DNA from: Rhodamnia argentea | Lineage: Eukaryota; Streptophyta; Magnoliopsida; Myrtales; Myrtaceae | DNA length: 64,000 bases | Reading direction: 5' to 3' | Assembly: GCF_020921035.1 (NCBI RefSeq) | Contig: NC_063160.1 | Coordinates: 18,441,095 to 18,505,094 of the forward strand | In this document: positions 59,101 to 64,000 of the stretch, piece after piece | How the letters are laid out: every line of letters begins with the position of its first letter | Numbering within the stretch: the first letter of the stretch is position 1 | Made by a program: the position numbers and the translations under genes | Notes under the pieces: generated by a model | Told to the model about the DNA's origin: nothing | What the model saw: only the letters and a program-made list of their open reading frames with translations | Databases searched by the model: none

Positions 59101-60417
59101 TGACAGAATTATGATCTTAGGAAATATGAAAAGGCCTACAGCATCTGAAGATATAACTGGATTGGTCTGAGAAGGCCTCTCCCGTAATGGCATCCTTCAT
59201 GTGGAGGCCGTAAAACTTTCGGCAGGAAAAGCTCGGTGTAGGGAACCAGCACCCTGTTTATGTGCTCCTAGTTTGATTCGATCAAACATTTAATACATGA
59301 GAATCGACTTCCAAATAGATATATAGAAGTTTAAGATGTGTGTTGAACTTGTAACTTTCTTTCAGGTACCTGTTCTGCTGCTCCTATGCTCACAATGTAG
59401 CTCCAAAAGGGAAATACATAGCTTTTGTGACTGCTGAAGCAGAAACCGATAACCCTCAACAAGAACTAAAACCTGGTATCGAGTTACTTGGTCCCGTTGA
59501 TGAAGTATTCTTTGATATATACGATCGATATGTGCCCACGAACAACCATGAAGTTGACAACTGCTTCATATCAACTGTGAGTTGATGTCCCTCTCTCCTT
59601 CTCTAGGCATGTTTACTTTGGGTGAAATTTCATGCTGCCGATTATGTACTTTCTTAAGAAAGCACAAATTTAACTTCAGAATGAATCGCATTTTGGCCCT
59701 ACCCATGCCGGGTCTTTCATTTATTCTAGTCACAAGGAGGTGATAGTATTTTGAGTTTCAATGGCTCTAACAAGTAGTTGCGTTCTTTTGCCAGGGATGC
59801 TGTTTTTCAAACTGGTCATTTTAGTAGTAGAATGGGTACGCCTTCCGAGTATAAAATAGCTTGGAACTGAAACTTGTTATATGTTCCATATAGCTAATAA
59901 TTCAATGGGTAGAAGTAAATAGCTCAATTGGAAGGACAGTTTTTACTGACATTGACTGCTTCGAAATGTCCTGCTTTGGCTTTGTGTTATGCAGTTGCTA
60001 GATATATTACTGACCAGCCGAAATTTTGCAGAGTTATGATGCATCTACACATTTTGAGGACACAGTGACAGATGTGCTTGCGATGTACAGTAGAATAACT
60101 GGAAAGGTAACTTGACTTTATACTTTTCTCATTTATTTGGAAAAAGCTGTAAGAATGAGGATAATATAGAGTAGTACAACATTTGAACAAACGCAACAGG
60201 AAGCAGCACAGGTTTCTCTTTTTTTGGCAAATTTGCACAGATATGGTGATTATGCATATCCTAGCAAGCGTATGTAATTAACAAGTCACTAATGACAACA
60301 AATGCTGTCAAGAGAGGATTAATCATCTTGTACTTGGATAATAACAGTGTTTCGACTTTACAGGTTCTCAATCTTTCCGTTGACCTGAATGCTGCAAGTG
60401 CTGCCACAGGGCAATGA
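56118..60417 (+). CDS. GDI: Rab GDP-dissociation inhibitor
   Basis: GDI extracts GDP-bound, prenylated Rab GTPases from membranes and recycles them to donor compartments; it is cytosolic. Thirteen exons join in frame to 445 residues, the usual GDI length: 56118-56204, 56297-56359, 56450-56533, 56776-56883, 57012-57184, 57299-57410, 58159-58239, 58323-58385, 58540-58641, 58776-58900, 59366-59576, 60032-60106, 60364-60417. [21 protein letters not shown] is the conserved N-terminal nucleotide-fold segment. The Rab-binding SCR motifs include [31 protein letters not shown] and [40 protein letters not shown] is the family C-terminal core. The lack of a Rab escort protein insertion fits GDI rather than REP. 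No lesions were seen. The intron between exons 6 and 7 carries a tandem duplication. Confidence 0.95.
57491..58080. repeat. Direct tandem duplication in a GDI intron
   Basis: Two units of about 293 bp (57491-57783 and 57784-58080) repeat in order: cgaatrgg-act-cc, aaatgaagcatatc-cttaggcatttt, tatgccgacaaacaccaga, gactgaacaaacattgtattatggc, cttcatcagaaga and tgtagatatt-ttgctatctctt. They differ at many positions, so the event is not recent. The first unit has an open stretch on + (…[13 protein letters not shown]…) that ends in a stop near 57737. Confidence 0.8.
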
Positions 60418-61652
60418 GTTTCTTGAAATGCTGCCTTTGCTATGGCTACCCTGCACGGTGACCTGAACTTTTGCTGCACATGGCAATTTTTTTGTTCCTC
60501 TTTTCGTTCATCTTATAATTCAGTAAAATGTGACATTCAGAAGCACATTTATCTCAGATTGTTGTTTCACTACAATTTTTCTTCACAACCACTCAGAAAT
60601 AGCGACATCATTAGCCGATATACGACACTTTGATCCTGAAGTAGCAGCCCTTTATGTTCACGAGTAAAAGCACAGAAAACATGGGAGATCCTTCCAATGC
60701 ACATCTTACTAAGGTGCTTATGCCAAAATTTCACATGGCGTGGGAGCTCACAATATCCAAGGTGAATATGCAAAGGCATCTCAGAAATCTAAAGGAACGC
60801 AAAGAGGGAACAATTTGATATTCAAGATTCAACGTCGATTTAATCATCTTCACATGTGATCACTCAAGATGATGAGACAAAAATGTGCAGCCCCAGGACG
60901 GGCTCCGAAAAATCGAATACATGCATTGAGGCATGAAGATTTCTTATTCCGCAACAATGAGAGCCCTTTTCACCTTTTTATATACACTAGGGCATTTCAT
61001 CTTGAAAAGACCATCTATTCTGGTGGATTCGAATCCACAGCCGTGGAAAAGTAAAAGAGGGACATTTTTAAGGTACAACAGTGATACACTACAACCTTCT
61101 TAATTTTTACAGCACTTGTGCACTTAATAGGACAAACGACTGACGATGTCTTAAAAGGATTTTAAGACTAATTGCGAAAATTTGGATACTTAATTACGAT
61201 GGCGCGTTGTATTGTTGTACGATAGAAGAGTAATGCTAAAACTGGGTCAGCCGATGTAAGAGAAGAAACAAATTCCCAATCCGCATTTGCCAAAGCCCCA
61301 AGTCAAATAGAAGAGTAGTGCCATATATTCAAAGTCTTGACAAAGACTATGATTAAACGTTGGTGTGAAAGAATCACCTCGTCATGAGTTTAGGCTGAAA
61401 ACCAACCTTACCATTGGCTATCAAGCTGCAGATACAAATGTAATTCGCCTTCCAGGCTCTCAGTCCTGAACATGGAAGGCCATCGGGCAAAAATGACGGC
61501 AGAAATGTCTGCCAGCTCTCATACTTGATTCCAAAAACACAAATTTGAAACATTTCATTTTTTGATGGAAAGAAAGTAACACATCTCCCAAATAAACAAA
61601 GAAGCAATGAGGGGCTACAATTTCTTAATACAAATTTTAAGCTCTCTCTCTC
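60418..61652. other. Convergent 3' region of GDI and NMD3
   Basis: There is no supported gene. It contains the 3' ends of two convergently transcribed genes; short frames on both strands have no recognisable content. Confidence 0.4.
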
Positions 61653-63173
61653 TCAGGCTGTGTCTTCCATCTCTTTGTCGCTCAAATCAAGATCCGCCAA
61701 CAACTCTTCCAAGGGAACAGAGGGAAGATCCCCATCCGTTACAGATGCCACCTCGGATGGCTGGTAATCTCTATTTCGGTATAGTGACATGTTGAACCTG
61801 ATATCAGGATTTTCCTCGAGATCTCTCAAGAATTCTTCATACTCAGTGTTCACCTTCTCCTCATCGGCCCTGTTTCTAGTCTCGTCAACCTCCATATTGA
61901 GAGATTTAAGCTTCCATGAACGAGGCTTGCCGCGTTTCCGCTGCTGCTTCTCCTCATAGCTCTTCTTTATGAGAATTGCCTCAGGAAGTGCGAGGCCTTT
62001 GTGTTTCTCCAGCTCCATGTCATTTGTATTTGTACCATAAAGGTCATAACCGAGAGCATAGTCACCAGGGCTCAAAAGATGACCCAGATGTGTCCTAATG
62101 GAGAAAGTCCGGTCATTCTTCCCGAAATCTGATACACGAGCCACCTGCGCATCAGCTAATGCATACCTTGTGCCACCAATATTAACCTCAGACGATACCA
62201 ACTCCACATCTAAAACAATATACTCGACAAGCTGTCGACTAGTAAGCAGGGACTTAAATGATGTCCTCCAATATTGGTCAGCATATAAGAAACATTGCCT
62301 CAGAGTAAATGGATCGAGTAAAGCAATGCTGTTGGTAACTTTTGAGCATATAACAAGAGGACCAAAATTTCCCATACTCAATGCAACTTTAGGAGGCAGG
62401 CAGATAAGGTCCTCACGACAGATTGGACTTATCTCAACTGAGAAAGTGTGCTTGTAGTTGTAGTTGTTGCTCTTCGAATCATGAGACACAAGTTGCTTGT
62501 CGCTGCGACTCTTTACTGGAGCAACTTTACCAATAAATTCAACAAACTTAACACCATGACTGCGATTGGCAAAGAAAAAGTCAATTCCCTGATCCATCTG
62601 CTTGATTTTTATGGCATGAGCCGCAGCGTCGTGCTTGAGTATCAATTGCTCCAGGTAAAAGAATGTCCTTCTGTGAGAAACATGCTGCCTTAGTTGAACA
62701 GCAGCAACCCACTGATCAGGGTTAGCCTGAACTCTGGAACAGGACTCACACATGTGCTCTTGCTGAACATACTCAACCACATAGGCTTGCTCAAGTATTG
62801 CACCATTTAGAACCTCCTTCTGAACTCTTAGCCCCACCTTAATTCTCTTGGAGTGAGGTTCAGTCCAGACAAATTCCGCATGGACTAACCTGACTCTATT
62901 CATATTCTTCAGTCTCTTGACACAAAAAGTCAAAAGCTCCTTCGACTCTAACTGTGCTTTAATCCATGTTCTTGGAGGCTGCAAGTAGCATTCACATTCA
63001 GGACAATGAGTAATTATAACATGCTTCTGTAGACCTTCTGTGATGTCAACCTCAGACCGCAAACATTTGACGCACATATTGGCTGCATTAGGCACCATTG
63101 GAATGCCACATTTGCAGCACAAAACGCTGCCCACAGTTTGCTGAACCGTAAACATGCCTGCTTCTTCAGCCAT
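61653..63173 (-). CDS. NMD3: 60S ribosomal export protein NMD3
   Basis: NMD3 binds the pre-60S subunit in the nucleus, brings the exportin CRM1/XPO1 and is released in the cytoplasm during final maturation. The coding sequence is uninterrupted, 506 residues from MAEEAGMFTVQQTVG; an in-frame upstream Met was rejected because MAEE is the family start. The zinc-binding N-terminal half shows four Cys pairs (CCKCGIP, CVKCLR, CPECECY, CESCSR). The central region (SHRRTFFYLEQLILKHDAAAHAIKIKQMDQGIDFFF) and the following beta-rich part are typical. The basic KKSYEEKQQRKRGKPRSWK segment near the C-terminus is a likely nuclear localisation signal, and the acidic/Leu-rich tail (VPLEELLADLDLSDKEMED) resembles a nuclear export signal. 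It converges with GDI. Confidence 0.95.
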   Translation of the reverse strand: MAEEAGMFTVQQTVGSVLCCKCGIPMVPNAANMCVKCLRSEVDITEGLQKHVIITHCPECECYLQPPRTWIKAQLESKELLTFCVKRLKNMNRVRLVHAEFVWTEPHSKRIKVGLRVQKEVLNGAILEQAYVVEYVQQEHMCESCSRVQANPDQWVAAVQLRQHVSHRRTFFYLEQLILKHDAAAHAIKIKQMDQGIDFFFANRSHGVKFVEFIGKVAPVKSRSDKQLVSHDSKSNNYNYKHTFSVEISPICREDLICLPPKVALSMGNFGPLVICSKVTNSIALLDPFTLRQCFLYADQYWRTSFKSLLTSRQLVEYIVLDVELVSSEVNIGGTRYALADAQVARVSDFGKNDRTFSIRTHLGHLLSPGDYALGYDLYGTNTNDMELEKHKGLALPEAILIKKSYEEKQQRKRGKPRSWKLKSLNMEVDETRNRADEEKVNTEYEEFLRDLEENPDIRFNMSLYRNRDYQPSEVASVTDGDLPSVPLEELLADLDLSDKEMEDTA

Positions 63174-63192
63174 GCTGACTATCTGCACTATA

Positions 63193-63784
63193 CTGAAAAT
63201 TCACGGATAAAAAAAATCAGAAAACCAGAAAATCCAGAGAAGAAATCAAAGCAACAGGCATACCAGCTAAGCCAGAAGAGAAGCAAACAAGACCATACAA
63301 TTTACTCATTAAACTTTCAGCTCCGGACAATTAACAACAGTCGAGCTTTTGCTTGTTCCCGTGAGAACAAGACCGTTGAGCGCGGATTCCTAAAACTGAA
63401 TCAAGTTTTGATTTCCGAGTCTAATTATCGCAATAACTTCGTAAACTTGAATCGGATTGGCTGAAAACCGTTCTCCGCAGTCCAAAATTCAGAACTTTTT
63501 TCATTAAAAGTGATCAGTCTAAAGTCCAATCACAGCAAATAAACAAAATTCGTAACAATGATCTCACAATCCTCAACTATTCAGGGGACATGAGAATCAA
63601 TCTCATCGATGCTCCTCATCGCCAACGAAATGTAGCGACACACGAACAAGCTGAATTCGACAACAACCAACTGAACAAGAGCAAAGCACTGACCACGGAT
63701 TCCGATCGGAAGAGACAAAAATGAAGAACCCAGGAACGGAGACATGTAAAGACACATCCCAAGAAGATGAGGGGAAAAACAAAC
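63193..63784 (-). other. NMD3 5'UTR intron
   Basis: On the minus strand caaggaag|gtttgttt marks a donor at 63785/63784, and attttcag|tatagtgcag an acceptor at 63193/63192, 19 bases before the ATG. The only intron of the gene would then lie in the leader. Splice signals only; no transcript evidence is available. Confidence 0.55.
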
Positions 63785-63891
63785 CTTCCTTGAATTTGGC
63801 GGCGCGATGCGCAAGAGTACGGTGGAGCTTGGATTGAGGATTGTTGAAGAAGAACAGGAGGAGGAGGAAGAAGTTGAGTTGATCTCCCTCT

Positions 63892-63899
63892 AGGGTTTT
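63892..63899 (-). promoter_or_regulatory. Telo-box upstream of NMD3
   Basis: The minus strand reads aaaccctaga. AAACCCTA telo-boxes are enriched near transcription starts of plant ribosomal-protein and ribosome-biogenesis genes, which fits NMD3's role. The site is about 110 bases upstream of the predicted 5'UTR donor. Confidence 0.55.
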
Positions 63900-64000
63900 A
63901 AGTCGGTCTTACATCTTGGAAGGGGACACGTCACTGGCTAAAAGAACACCCAACAAAAAATAAAGGAAAAAAAAAAGAAAAAAATTATAAAAGGAACTGA

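Noticed and set aside
61010..61055. tRNA-like ggattcgaatcc segment
   Set aside because: Only the T-arm-like word is present; no acceptor, D or anticodon arms can be formed around it.
1..64000. CRISPR arrays, operons, bacterial or viral genes
   Set aside because: There are no spaced short repeats of that kind; the tandem motifs found are transposon ends, and all genes have plant exon structure.

Overview
The window is nuclear DNA from a eudicot plant. The gene set is plant-type (a TFIID TAF1 with an internal ubiquitin-like domain, beta carbonic anhydrase, PELPK-type cell-wall proteins), there are GT-AG introns throughout, AT-rich intergenic DNA and many small terminal-inverted-repeat elements. 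A woody rosid is a reasonable guess but the sequence alone does not fix the species.

Layout. 1-12.9 kb is transposon country: a foldback repeat (158-1354), a complete-looking Mutator-like element (MULE) of 6650 bp with long TIRs and 9-bp target duplications (1621-8270), and a 907-bp hAT-type element (10862-11768) nested in an older repeat. The MULE carries a decayed MuDR-type transposase gene on + and, converging on it, a small intact gene for a GRF-zinc-finger membrane protein on -. 12.98-29.5 kb is one large minus-strand gene, TAF1, for which 21 coding exons can be placed in frame (1913 aa). 29.8-35.9 kb holds no gene but several TIR elements, one with a perfect 9-bp target duplication. 35.9-45.5 kb holds three short secreted proline-rich/PELPK genes (minus strand). 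Two of them lie in an approximately 3-kb segmental duplication, and fragments of a prolyl 4-hydroxylase gene lie on either side of the second copy.

45.95-63.9 kb is a compact housekeeping block: beta carbonic anhydrase (-, 9 exons), mitochondrial dihydroorotate dehydrogenase PYRD (+, 11 exons, head-to-head with the anhydrase), Rab GDP-dissociation inhibitor (+, 13 exons) and the 60S export adaptor NMD3 (-, uninterrupted coding sequence, 5'UTR intron, telo-box in the promoter). These genes act in separate pathways (transcription initiation, bicarbonate supply, pyrimidine synthesis, vesicle traffic, ribosome export); I see no functional cluster.

The less expected signals are: (1) at least seven very short A-tailed insertions (17-29 bp), most sharing TTYRACC-A(n) on the A-rich strand, each flanked by 8-14 bp direct repeats, one of them inside a prolyl 4-hydroxylase exon; (2) the second, GRF-membrane-protein gene inside the MULE and a ~31-bp-period motif array between its two genes that repeats the TIR motif; (3) a well supported GC-AG intron in TAF1.
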